Both the position numbers and the translations under genes were made by a program. From Nocardia farcinica (lineage in GTDB: Bacteria; Actinomycetota; Actinomycetes; Mycobacteriales; Mycobacteriaceae), in the NCBI RefSeq assembly GCF_001182745.1, contig NZ_LN868939.1:2046001-2110000 (forward strand): DNA of 64,000 nucleotides, given 5' to 3'. The notes beneath the pieces are model-generated. The model did no database searches and had not been told where the DNA came from. It was given only the letters and a program-made list of their open reading frames with translations. Below are positions 26,743-35,807 of this stretch, piece by piece. Each line of letters starts with the position of its first letter. Position 1 is the first letter of the stretch.

Positions 26743-27534
26743 ATGGACTGGTACACCGGCAACACCGGCTACGACACCGTGCTCACGATCGGCTTCGCGT
26801 TCGCCGCGTTCGTGATCGTCGGCGGGCTGTTCGCGCAGAGCCCGTACGGCCGATTCGCGCCGGCCTCGCTCGGCTTCAATCTCTCCCCGAAGTTGGGCTG
26901 GTGGCTGATGGAGCTGCCCGCCACCGTCGTGTTCGCGGTGTTCTTTCTGACCGGTCCCGACCGATTCGAGCCCGTACCGCTCGTCCTCGCCGGAATCTGG
27001 TTGCTGCACTACGCCAATCGGGGCTGGTTCTTCCCGCTGGCGATTCGTCAGGTGCCGGGCAAGCGCAGCACCTTCAACGTCTCGGTGCTGGCCGCGGGCA
27101 TGTTCGTCACCAGCCTGCACGGCTACCTCAACGGCGCCTTCTTCAGCCACGACTACAAGCACCAGTACGGCACCGAGTGGTTGACCGATCCGCGCTTCCT
27201 GATCGGGCTCGCCGTCTACCTGTGCGGCTTCGCCCTGCTCGTGCGCTCCGAGTCGATCGTGCGCAACCTGCGCGACAAGCGCGACCCCGGCGCCGCCGAG
27301 TACCGCATCCCCTACGGCGGCGGGTTCCGGTTCGTCAGCAGCCCCGCCTATCTGGGTGAACTCGTCGCATGGGCCGGTTTCGCCCTGCTGACGTGGTCGC
27401 TGGCGGGCGTGGTCATCTTCTTGATCACCGCGGGCAACCTCGTCCCCCGCGCGTTCGCGACCCACCGCTGGTACCGGGAGAAGTTCGCCGACTATCCCCG
27501 GAACCGGAAAGCCCTGATCCCCTTCGTGATCTGA
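26743..27534 (+). CDS. 3-oxo-5-alpha-steroid 4-dehydrogenase-like membrane protein
   Basis: 263 residues with about six hydrophobic helices. The C-terminal half has the steroid 5-alpha-reductase signature features: NVSVLAAGMFVTSLHGYLNG, IPYGGGFRFVSSPAYLGE, then AGNLVPRAFATHRWYREKF ending in YPRNRKALIPFVI. These enzymes use NADPH to reduce the 4,5 double bond of 3-oxosteroids. The start at ATG 26743 follows GAAGGA. The KstR box sits on its promoter. The same fold is also used for other enone lipids, so the substrate is inferred. Confidence 0.88.
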   Translation: MDWYTGNTGYDTVLTIGFAFAAFVIVGGLFAQSPYGRFAPASLGFNLSPKLGWWLMELPATVVFAVFFLTGPDRFEPVPLVLAGIWLLHYANRGWFFPLAIRQVPGKRSTFNVSVLAAGMFVTSLHGYLNGAFFSHDYKHQYGTEWLTDPRFLIGLAVYLCGFALLVRSESIVRNLRDKRDPGAAEYRIPYGGGFRFVSSPAYLGELVAWAGFALLTWSLAGVVIFLITAGNLVPRAFATHRWYREKFADYPRNRKALIPFVI

Positions 27535-27558
27535 CGACGCCGCTCGCCGGGTGAGCGG

Positions 27559-27594
27559 CGCCGCGGTGACGAGCCCGTGCTCGTCACCGCGGCG
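27559..27594. terminator. Bidirectional terminator hairpin
   Basis: CGCCGCGGTGACGAG (27559-27573) and CTCGTCACCGCGGCG (27580-27594) form a perfect 15-bp stem with a 6-base loop between the convergent 5-alpha-reductase-like and CYP154-like genes. A second small hairpin (GCCGCTC/GAGCGGC) precedes it. Confidence 0.8.
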
Positions 27595-27618
27595 ACCGCA
27601 CCGACCCGGGCCGGCCCC

Positions 27619-28855
<1,237 letters not shown>

Positions 28856-28863
<8 letters not shown>

Positions 28864-30145
28864 GGGGGAACGCTCCTTGGTTCATGGGCAAACGAGGTGA
28901 TTCCGGGAAGACGACCGGGAGCGCGGCCAGGGCGCGGTGGAACGGGCCGGGGCGCCAGGTCAATTCGGTGGTGGGCACCGCCAGCTTCAGTTCGGGCAGC
29001 GCGTCGAGCAGTTGATCGATCGCCTCCTGCACCACCAGGTAGGCGACCGACCTGGCGGGGCAGGCGTGCGGGCCCGCGCCCCACGCCAGGTGCGAGCGGT
29101 TGCCGGTGCGGTCCCCGCCGCGCACCGCGGGATCGGTGTTCGCCGCGGCCAGGCCGATCAGCACCGGCTGGTGGGCGGGCAGCCAGGTGTTGTCGATGAG
29201 AATGGGCTGGCGCGGATAGCTGGTGCAGAAGTTGGAGATCGGCGGGTCGTTGAAGAGCACCTCGTCGAGCGCGTCGCGGGTGGACAGGGCGCCGCCGAGC
29301 ATGCTGCCGCCGAACCGGTCGTCGGTGAGCATGAGCAGCAGGGTGTTGACGATCAGGTTGGTCTGCGGCTCGATGCCCGCGCCGTAGAAGCTGATCAGCT
29401 GGGAGAGCATCTCCTCGTCGTTCAACTCGGCCGGGTGGTGGGCCAGCCGCGAGGTGACGTCGTCACCGGGTTCGGCGCGGCGCAGGTGGATCAACTCCAT
29501 CAGCGCTTCGCTGAGCGTCTGCATGCCCCACGCCGCGTTGACGGTGTCGAACAGGGCGGCCATCCCGGTGGCGACCCGCTGGCCGAGTTCGGTCGAGCAG
29601 CCGACCATCTGGTTGAGCACCTCGAACACCAGCGGAAAGGCGTACTGGGACACCAGATCCGCCGAGCCGGTGGTGCTGAACTCGTTGATCAGCGGCACCG
29701 CGATCCGCTCGACGGTGGTGTGCAGCGAGTGCAGGTCGATGCCGTCGATGGCGGCGGTATAGGCCTGGCGGTAGCGCAGGTGCGTCATACCGCTGTTGCG
29801 CAGGGCGTTCGGATACCACTCCATCATCGGCCGCACCGGGCAGTCGGCGGGGATGTCGCGCTGCCAGACGCGCGGGTCCGCCGGAAAATGCTCGGGGTCG
29901 TTGAGGATTCGGACCGCGGTGTCGTAGCCGACGACGAGCGTGGCGGGCACGCCGGGGGAGAGTTCGATCGGGGCCAGCGAGCCGTAGTCGCGGCGCATCT
30001 CGCGGTAGAAGCGGTGCGGGTCGGCGGCGAATTCGGGGGTGTACAGCGGGACGCGCGGGCCGTCGGTGTCGATGGGGGAGCCGTGGCGCACCGGGCAGCC
30101 CCCGGTGTCCTCGGCGACGGCGGCGAGCGACGGTGGGTTGGTCAA
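28856..30145 (-). CDS. Cytochrome P450 lacking ExxR, CYP157-like
   Basis: About 429 residues. The heme loop is [15 protein letters not shown] (Cys near residue 360), with tryptophan replacing the usual phenylalanine. The I helix reads [13 protein letters not shown]. The K helix reads [22 protein letters not shown]: the normally invariant ExxR arginine is missing. That deviation and the [15 protein letters not shown] tail are typical of CYP157, as I recall it the first P450 family described without ExxR. I chose TTG 30145, which follows GGGAG; TTG 30160 is the alternative. In Streptomyces CYP157-CYP154 pairs end G-protein-like conservon operons; here no conservon genes precede the pair. Confidence 0.85.
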
Positions 30146-30506
30146 GGAGTCGTCTCCCAACGATCGAGCGGACTACGCGGTGGCCCCCCTGTTCGTGCCA
30201 CCAGGAACTGCCCCGCGAACGGGGCGGTCGCCGAGCCAACTCCGTTGCAGCGGAGTGTTTTCCCGCTCGGCGACGCTCTCACGGTAGCAGCCGTGCGCGA
30301 AAGTCTCTCTCGTTCAATCACGCACGCGCGCATAGCACGCGGTGCCGCCGGCCGCGAGCGGGTGTGGTGCACCCGACGGACCTGCCCCGGCCGTGGCCGC
30401 ATTCACCGGAGAATCGCCGCAGGTCAGCGGGGGTGTGCGGGTCTGTCACGCGGCTGTTACGAGCGGACACGCGGATGGAAACGACCGGTCGCGATGGTCG
30501 GGGCAT
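30146..30506 (-). promoter_or_regulatory. Structured leader and intergenic region upstream of the P450 pair
   Basis: No gene. 30228-30273 is a nested inverted repeat: outer TCGCCGAGC (30228-30236)/GCTCGGCGA (30265-30273), inner ACTCCG (30239-30244)/CGGAGT (30251-30256). Just downstream on the P450 strand, 30211-30224 (CCCCGCGAACGGGG on +) would form a hairpin with a UUCG loop. Both lie within about 130 bases of the P450 start. On the + strand the right side serves the ACT-type gene. Confidence 0.65.
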
Positions 30507-30983
30507 GTGGCCGACCAGTATCTGCTGACCGTGCTGACGCTGACGGTCACCACGACCGTCCTGGTGATCTGGGTGGTCGAGCCCTCGGCCATGCGACTGC
30601 TCGGCCGGTGGTTGCACGGCCCGCAGTTGCGCGTCCGCGACGCGGTGGGACGTGCGCCCGCGCTGTGGCGCATCCGGGTGCGGCTCGACGACCGACCGGG
30701 CCGGCTCGAAGCGCTCACCGCGCGACTGGCGCTGGGCATCGCTGCGCGCGTGGCCGCCGATCCGGACGAGTTGCCCCTGGCGCTCGCCGAACTCCTGGGT
30801 GCCCGGTATCTGGCGCCGGGCGCCGATCACGGACCGCCGGTCGCGGCGGAGGCCCGGCTCGAGGTGGTGCACGCGGACGCCACCCTGTGTTTCGTCCGGC
30901 CGGACGAGCCCTTCACGCCCGCCGAAACCGCACGGGCACACCGCCTGTGCGACCTCGCGGGGGCGGTGGTGCGGCGCGGGTGA
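30507..30983 (+). CDS. Small membrane-anchored protein with ACT-like domain
   Basis: 158 residues from GTG 30507. One N-terminal membrane helix (YLLTVLTLTVTTTVLVIWVV) is followed by a cytoplasmic or extracytoplasmic part with WRIRVRLDDRPGRLEALTARLA, which looks like the first strand and helix of an ACT regulatory domain. The C-terminal PDEPFTPAETARAHRLCDLAG resembles a GAF-edge or second ACT helix. Its ligand is unknown. Its neighbours are unrelated, and it is convergent with a 67-residue ORF two bases away. Confidence 0.65.
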   Translation: MADQYLLTVLTLTVTTTVLVIWVVEPSAMRLLGRWLHGPQLRVRDAVGRAPALWRIRVRLDDRPGRLEALTARLALGIAARVAADPDELPLALAELLGARYLAPGADHGPPVAAEARLEVVHADATLCFVRPDEPFTPAETARAHRLCDLAGAVVRRG

Positions 30984-30984
30984 G

Positions 30985-31188
30985 TCAGTAGTACGCGGGG
31001 TCGGGCAACGCTCCCTCGGCGGCGCGTAACCGGTCGGCCATGCTGGTGAGCAGGTCCACCGATTCCTGGGACAGGCCGATCGTGGTGCGCAGCAGACGGC
31101 GTAGCCGGGCGCAGCGGACGTCGCGCGCGAGACGGAGATCGGATGCGGCGGTGCGGTCGTGGGGCTCGAGGTCCACGGGTGGGCTCAC
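30985..31188 (-). CDS. Small hypothetical protein
   Basis: 67 residues from a GTG start with a weak ribosome site. Arg/Leu-rich helical sequence (LRLARDVRCARLRRLLRTTIGLSQESVDLLTSMADRLRAAEG split over two helices), no signal or membrane segment. The smooth amphipathic pattern and clean stop suggest a real protein, but I do not recognise it. It could also be a fragment of a longer ORF whose upstream part is not protein-like. Confidence 0.45.
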   Translation of the reverse strand: MSPPVDLEPHDRTAASDLRLARDVRCARLRRLLRTTIGLSQESVDLLTSMADRLRAAEGALPDPAYY

Positions 31189-31525
31189 ATTCTGGCGGCG
31201 GGGAACGACGGTGCGCACCGTCGGAGTTCGGCGATAGTCGTACCCCAGATGTCGCTGCGCGGCACCGTATTTCGCGTCACGCCGATGTGTGTTCGCTCTC
31301 GGGTGAGTCCGCTCGAGCGGGCTCGGTCTCCGCCGCATGTCCGGACAGCATAGTCCGGCGAGACACCGCCGGGGCGAGAGCATCGCTGCGCCTCGCCCCG
31401 GCGGTGCTGTCGCACCCCAACCGGGCGTCACCCCGCCGTGGCTGGGATCGGGGTGTGCGCCCATCTCACATTCGGCGCCGCGCCCGGTCCGGATCGGTCC
31501 CGTCTCCGGACGCGGCGCGCGGCGG
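31189..31525. other. Intergenic region with one strong hairpin
   Basis: No credible coding sequence. The notable element is the 15-bp hairpin at 31364-31406, listed separately. The rest has no repeats, and I see no clear promoter. Confidence 0.6.
31364..31406 (-). terminator. Hairpin terminator downstream of the flavoprotein gene
   Basis: CACCGCCGGGGCGAG (31364-31378) and CTCGCCCCGGCGGTG (31392-31406) form a perfect 15-bp stem with a 13-base loop about 120 bases after the stop of the thioredoxin-reductase-like gene. Confidence 0.65.
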
Positions 31526-32485
31526 TCAGACCCCGACCCTCCTGGCCTCGACCGCGGCCGCGGTGTCGGCGGCGACCAGATCGGCGTTGATGTGCGCGGC
31601 CGCGATGGTGCCCGCCGCGGCGGCCCCACCCACCTGCGCGGACAATTCGGTGACGTTGCCCGCCACCCACACGCCGGGCACGTCGGTCGCGCCGACCGGG
31701 TCCGACGGGATGTGCATGCCCATCCCGGACTGGTGCTCGACCGGGTGCAGGCCGAGTTCGGCCAGGAATCCGGCGCGCGCGATCATGCGCGGCGCCACGG
31801 TGAGTGTGGTCCGCTCGACGACGGAACCGTCGGACAGCCGGACGCCGGTGATCCGGTCGTCGGTGACCACGACGCCGGTGATCTCGCCGGGCACCACCCG
31901 GATGTCGCGGGCGGCGAGTTCCTCGGCCTTCTCCGCGGACGGCGGTTCGGCGGTGTGGGTGAAGTAGACGATGTCGGGGCTCCACTGCCGGAACAGCAGG
32001 GCCTGGTGGATCGAGTTCGGTCCGCTGGCGATCACGCCGATCGGCTCGTCGCGCACCTCCCAGCCGTGGCAGTACGGGCAGTGCACCAGGTCGCGGCCCC
32101 AGCGGGCGCGCAGCCCCGGGATCGGTGGCAACTCGTCGACCAGGCCGGTCGTCACCAGCAACCGCCTGGCCCGCACGGTGCGGCCCGCGGCCGTGCGCAC
32201 CTCGAACCCGTCGCCGGAGCGCCGGGCGCTCACCACCTCGCCGTCGGCCAGCTCGCCGCCGTAGCGGCCGACCTCCGCCCGGCCCCGCGCGAGCAGTTCC
32301 GCGGGGGCGATACCGTCCATGCCGAACAGGGCGTGCACGCCCTCGGCCGGGCTGTTGCGGGGCTCGCCGGCATCGATCACCAGCACCGAGCGCCGGGCAC
32401 GGGCGAGCGTCAGCGCGCCGCTCAATCCCGCGGCCGCGCCGCCGATCACCACCACGTCGTATTCGGTCGACTCTTCGGTCATCAT
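31526..32485 (-). CDS. Thioredoxin reductase-like FAD/NAD(P)-dependent oxidoreductase
   Basis: 319 residues from an ATG preceded by GAGGAGGT. FAD-binding motif VVVIGGAAAGLSGALTLARA with VLVIDAGEPRN. A CxxC motif, LVHCPYCHGWEV, near residue 137, is in the position of the redox disulfide in low-molecular-weight thioredoxin reductases. The second nucleotide site reads IGVIASGPNSIHQAL (IASGPNS instead of GxGxxG/A), so NADPH binding may be altered. The C-terminal FAD site is DVPGVWVAGNV. Thioredoxin-reductase-like proteins of this kind can reduce a disulfide or act as oxidases; no thioredoxin gene is nearby. Divergent from the XRE-cupin regulator. Confidence 0.85.
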   Translation of the reverse strand: MMTEESTEYDVVVIGGAAAGLSGALTLARARRSVLVIDAGEPRNSPAEGVHALFGMDGIAPAELLARGRAEVGRYGGELADGEVVSARRSGDGFEVRTAAGRTVRARRLLVTTGLVDELPPIPGLRARWGRDLVHCPYCHGWEVRDEPIGVIASGPNSIHQALLFRQWSPDIVYFTHTAEPPSAEKAEELAARDIRVVPGEITGVVVTDDRITGVRLSDGSVVERTTLTVAPRMIARAGFLAELGLHPVEHQSGMGMHIPSDPVGATDVPGVWVAGNVTELSAQVGGAAAAGTIAAAHINADLVAADTAAAVEARRVGV

Positions 32486-32529
32486 GACCACCTCCTCGCC
32501 GGACACTGTGCCCCAGCTCCGGCATTATC

Positions 32530-32556
32530 GGCAAAGCAATTTGCCGGTATGGCAAA
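32530..32556. promoter_or_regulatory. Overlapping inverted repeats between flavoprotein and regulator genes
   Basis: Three alternating half-sites, GGCAAA (32530-32535), TTTGCC (32540-32545) and GGCAAA (32551-32556), create two overlapping dyads with 4- and 5-base spacers. They lie between divergent starts, ten bases before the regulator gene. This is the expected place for the XRE-cupin regulator to bind. Confidence 0.65.
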
Positions 32557-32565
32557 CTGGGGTGC

Positions 32566-33183
32566 GTGGACGACGACATGGATCAGGCGCTCGAGGCGGT
32601 CGGCCCGCGGCTGCGCGCGCTGCGTAAACAGCGCGAGACCACCCTCGGCGAGCTCTCCGCCGCCACCGGGATCTCGGTGAGCACGCTGTCGCGGCTCGAG
32701 TCCGGCGCACGGCGGCCCACCCTGGAACTGCTGCTGCCGCTGGCCCGCGCGCACGGCGTGACCCTCGACGAACTCGTCGACGCCCCGCCCACCGGCGATC
32801 CCCGCGTCCACCTGCGTCCGGTCACCCGCAACGGCATGACGATGCTGCCGCTGACCCGCCGTCCGGGCGGTATCCAGGCCTACAAGCTGATCATCCCGCC
32901 GGACACCCGCCGCACCCCCGACCCGAAGACGCACGAGGGCTACGAGTGGCTCTACGTGCTCAACGGGCGGCTGCGGTTGATCCTCGGCGAGCACGATCTG
33001 GTGCTGGAGCCGGGCGAGGCCGCCGAATTCGATACCAGGGTGCCGCATTGGTTCGGCGCCGCGGACGACCGGCCGGTGGAGTTCCTGAGCCTGTTCGGCA
33101 AGCAGGGCGAGCGGGCGCATCTGCGCGCCCGGCCCGCCGTGCCGAAAACCGGTGACCGCCGTGCCGAAAACGGTGAGCACTGA
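32566..33183 (+). CDS. XRE-family regulator with C-terminal cupin domain
   Basis: 205 residues from a GTG start. N-terminal helix-turn-helix: VGPRLRALRKQRETTLGELS then ATGISVSTLSRLESGARRP. A cupin domain follows, with HEGYEWLYVLNGRLRLILGEHDLVLEPGEAAEF and VPHWFGA carrying the barrel histidines and glutamate. Such regulators sense a small molecule with the cupin and usually control the divergent gene, here the flavoprotein. Convergent with the aldehyde dehydrogenase gene, five bases between stops. The effector is unknown. Confidence 0.88.
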   Translation: MDDDMDQALEAVGPRLRALRKQRETTLGELSAATGISVSTLSRLESGARRPTLELLLPLARAHGVTLDELVDAPPTGDPRVHLRPVTRNGMTMLPLTRRPGGIQAYKLIIPPDTRRTPDPKTHEGYEWLYVLNGRLRLILGEHDLVLEPGEAAEFDTRVPHWFGAADDRPVEFLSLFGKQGERAHLRARPAVPKTGDRRAENGEH

Positions 33184-33188
33184 GGAGG

Positions 33189-34562
33189 TCAGGACGTCCG
33201 CCGCTCCGGCGGCGCCTGCCAGTGCACAACCTTCACCGTGGTCATCTCGTCCAATAGTTCCGGGCCGTAACCGAATCCGGCGCCGGAGCGCCCGCGCGGT
33301 TGCGCGGCACCGCCCGGCGCGCCGCCGAACACCGCGTTGATCTTGACGGTGCCGACCGGCAACGCCCGCCAGGCCCGCTGCGCGTTGGCCATCGACCCGG
33401 TCAACACGGTCGCGGCGAGCCCGTGTTCGTCGTCGCGGGCCTCGGCCAACGCGGTCGCGAAATCGGGGACCGTGCGCACCGGCGCCACCGGGCCGAAGGT
33501 CTCCTCCCGCAACACCCGCATCCCGCGGGTGCAGTCGGACAGGACAGTCGCGGGGTAGTAGGCGCCGGGTCCGTCGGGGACGGTCCCACCGACCAGCACC
33601 TGCGCGCCGTGCTCGACCGCGTCGCGGACGTGGGCATGCACGAGATCGCGCTGGGCCTCGTCCACCAGTGGCTGCGGGTCGCTGTTCCACCGCCGGGCCT
33701 GGTCGCACAACGCGGCGAGGAATTCCCGCGCGATCGTCTCCACCACGTAGATTCGCTCGACCGAGACGCAGATCTGGCCCGCGTTGGCGAATGCGCCGAG
33801 CGCGGCCTGCTCGGCCGCCCAGGCGGGATCCACGTCGGCGTCCACGATCAGTGGGTCGTTGCCGCCGTTCTCCAGCAGCACCTTCGCCCCGGTGCGGGCG
33901 GCCGCCGCGGCCACCGCGCGGCCGGTCGCCGTGCCGCCGACGTGGGCGACGACGTCGACCGGCGCGCCCGCCAGCACCGCGCCCACCCGGCCGTCGCCGG
34001 TGATCGTCTGCACGACATCGCGCGGGAAGCACTCCGCGAGGATCTGCCCGAGCAACTCGCCGGTGCGCGGGCAGCGTTCGCTCGGCTTGTGCAGCACGGT
34101 GTTGCCGGTGACCAGCGCGGCACCGAGCAACCCGCACGCGATGGCGACCGGATCGTTCCACGGCGTCAGCGCCACCACCACACCGCGGGGCTCGTGGATC
34201 ATGAAATCGGTGGCGTCCGAGGGGCCCTGGAGCGTCTTGCCGCGATGCACCGGGCCGAGTTCGGCGTACTGCACCAGGGTGCCCGCGCCCGCGCCGATGC
34301 CCTCGAGCGCGCTCGCCACCGGCCTGCCGGTCTCCTCGTGCACCACTTGGGCGAGCGTGTCGGCCCGGTCGCGCAGTGCCGCGGCGGCGGCGTGCAGCGC
34401 GGCGCCGCGGTCGGCGGGTGCGACCGCGGCCCACTCCGGCTGCGCCGTCCTGGCCAGGTGCACGGCCTCGGCGATCTCCTGGTCGGCGGCCGGGACGAGA
34501 CGGGAGGCCGCGCCGTCGGCGGAGGTGACGATGTCGGTGAGTTCCTCGTGCGTCTGTGTCAT
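33189..34562 (-). CDS. Aldehyde dehydrogenase family protein
   Basis: 457 residues. The NAD(P)-binding part runs from TPWNDPVAIACGLLGAALVTGNTVLHKPSE. The general-base glutamate lies in VLLENGGNDPLIV (about residue 233) and the nucleophile in ANAGQICVSVERIYV (about residue 262). EETFGPVAPVRT is the conserved C-terminal element. All catalytic residues are present. The protein is slightly shorter than typical 475-500-residue members. The substrate cannot be told. It is followed on the same strand, upstream in transcription, by the DoxX repeat gene with a 49-base gap. Confidence 0.9.
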   Translation of the reverse strand: MTQTHEELTDIVTSADGAASRLVPAADQEIAEAVHLARTAQPEWAAVAPADRGAALHAAAAALRDRADTLAQVVHEETGRPVASALEGIGAGAGTLVQYAELGPVHRGKTLQGPSDATDFMIHEPRGVVVALTPWNDPVAIACGLLGAALVTGNTVLHKPSERCPRTGELLGQILAECFPRDVVQTITGDGRVGAVLAGAPVDVVAHVGGTATGRAVAAAAARTGAKVLLENGGNDPLIVDADVDPAWAAEQAALGAFANAGQICVSVERIYVVETIAREFLAALCDQARRWNSDPQPLVDEAQRDLVHAHVRDAVEHGAQVLVGGTVPDGPGAYYPATVLSDCTRGMRVLREETFGPVAPVRTVPDFATALAEARDDEHGLAATVLTGSMANAQRAWRALPVGTVKINAVFGGAPGGAAQPRGRSGAGFGYGPELLDEMTTVKVVHWQAPPERRTS

Positions 34563-34611
34563 GGCCGACGGTTACCCCGGCGCGAGCGCCGCAACCGGGG
34601 ACCGGCCCTTC

Positions 34612-35703
34612 CTAGCGGAACCAGCGCTTGGGCTGCTGCTGCTTCTCGACCTTCTTGCGCGCGGCGGCCGCCAGTTCGGCCCGCTGGGCGCGCGCCGCCT
34701 CGGCCCATTCGACGCCGCGGTGCTTGGCCACGTCACCGAATTCCGCGCCGCGGTGCTTGGCGAGGTCGGCCCACTCCGCGCCGCGGTGCTTGGCCACGTC
34801 GGCGAACTCGTCGCCGCGTTCCTTCGCGAGTTCGGCCAGTTCGGCGCCGCGCACCCGCGCGGTGTCGGCCAGTTCCGCACCGCGTTCCTTCGCCCGTTCG
34901 GCGAGCACGGCGCTGCGTTCCTTGGCGGTGAGCGCCAGCGGCGTGCCGCGTTCCTTGGCGCGCTCGGCCAAGACGGCGCTGCGTTCCTTGGCGGTCAGGG
35001 CCAGCGGCGCGGTGCGCTCCTTCGCGGCGGCGGCCAACGGCACCGCCCGTTCCTTGGCGGCCGCGGCGAGGGCGGCGCTGCGTTCCTTGGCGGTGGCCGC
35101 CCACTCCGGCCCGTGCGTCTGCACGGTCTCGGCCAGCTCGGACCCCTTGGCGGCGGCCACGGTGCCGAGTTCCTTGGCCCGCTCGGCGGCCTCCTGCGCG
35201 TGCTGGCGCAGCGCCTCGCCGGTGCCGTCGCTCGCGGCCGCGCCGAACGGCAACGCCGCCGAGACGGTCGCGGCGGCGTTGCGCGCGGCGCGCTTGCCCC
35301 GCCAGCCCAGCGACGGCTTACCCGCGGTGTCGGCGCTGGCGATCAGCAGTCCGCCCAGCAGGCTCACGTCCTTGAGGAAGGCGGTGCGCTTGGCGAGCTT
35401 CTTGTCCGGGTCGGGCTCGGCCCAGAAGTTCTGCTGGGTGACCGTGGCGGGCAGCACGGACGCGGCCAGCACGATCGAGGCGAGCCGGGGTGCCTTGCCC
35501 AGGGCCAGCAGCACGCCGCCCGAGACCTGCGCGACGGCGTTGACCTTGATGACGGTGTCCGGGTCGGCGGGCAGCCTGCTCGCGACCTCGGCGGGCAGCG
35601 CGGCCGCGGCCTTGGCGCGCGGTTCGGGATTCATGAGCGTGTCGACCCCGTCGGCGACGAAGGCGGTCGCCAGCAGTGGTCGGGCAAGTCGGCGCAGCAA
35701 CAT
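34612..35703 (-). CDS. DoxX-family membrane protein with long 11-residue repeat tail
   Basis: 363 residues. The first 130 residues are DoxX-like: RPLLATAFVADGVDTLMNP, VIKVNAVAQVSGGVLLALG, ASIVLAASVLPATVTQQNFW and VSLLGGLLIASAD helices. From about residue 205 to 347 there are thirteen near-perfect 11-residue units beginning AKER/AKHR (for example AKERSAVLAER, AKERGAELADT, AKHRGAEWADL). The charged tail KKVEKQQQPKRWFR follows. An 11-residue period gives a continuous amphipathic alpha helix, as in apolipoproteins, synucleins and LEA proteins, so the tail may lie on the membrane surface. Start at ATG 35703. Confidence 0.85.
   Translation of the reverse strand: MLLRRLARPLLATAFVADGVDTLMNPEPRAKAAAALPAEVASRLPADPDTVIKVNAVAQVSGGVLLALGKAPRLASIVLAASVLPATVTQQNFWAEPDPDKKLAKRTAFLKDVSLLGGLLIASADTAGKPSLGWRGKRAARNAAATVSAALPFGAAASDGTGEALRQHAQEAAERAKELGTVAAAKGSELAETVQTHGPEWAATAKERSAALAAAAKERAVPLAAAAKERTAPLALTAKERSAVLAERAKERGTPLALTAKERSAVLAERAKERGAELADTARVRGAELAELAKERGDEFADVAKHRGAEWADLAKHRGAEFGDVAKHRGVEWAEAARAQRAELAAAARKKVEKQQQPKRWFR
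34663..35091 (-). repeat. Thirteen tandem 33-bp units coding for 11-residue repeats
   Basis: The DNA repeats every 33 bp within the DoxX-like gene; on the + strand the phrase cgttccttgg recurs with small changes. Adjacent units such as AKERSAVLAER occur twice in alternation with AKERGTPLALT/AKERGAELADT, which points to recent duplication of 66-bp blocks. Confidence 0.9.
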
Positions 35704-35807
35704 GGACGTCAACCCTTTCCTCGATGGCTTATTCGGGCGGGTTCCCGTGACCGGGGTACCCAAACACCGGGGCGATGCGCGCCACCGTGCCGGTCGAGGA
35801 GCCGAAC

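Noticed and set aside
34663..35091. CRISPR-like periodicity of 33 bp
   Set aside because: It is in frame and codes for the 11-residue protein repeats of the DoxX-like protein, without spacers.
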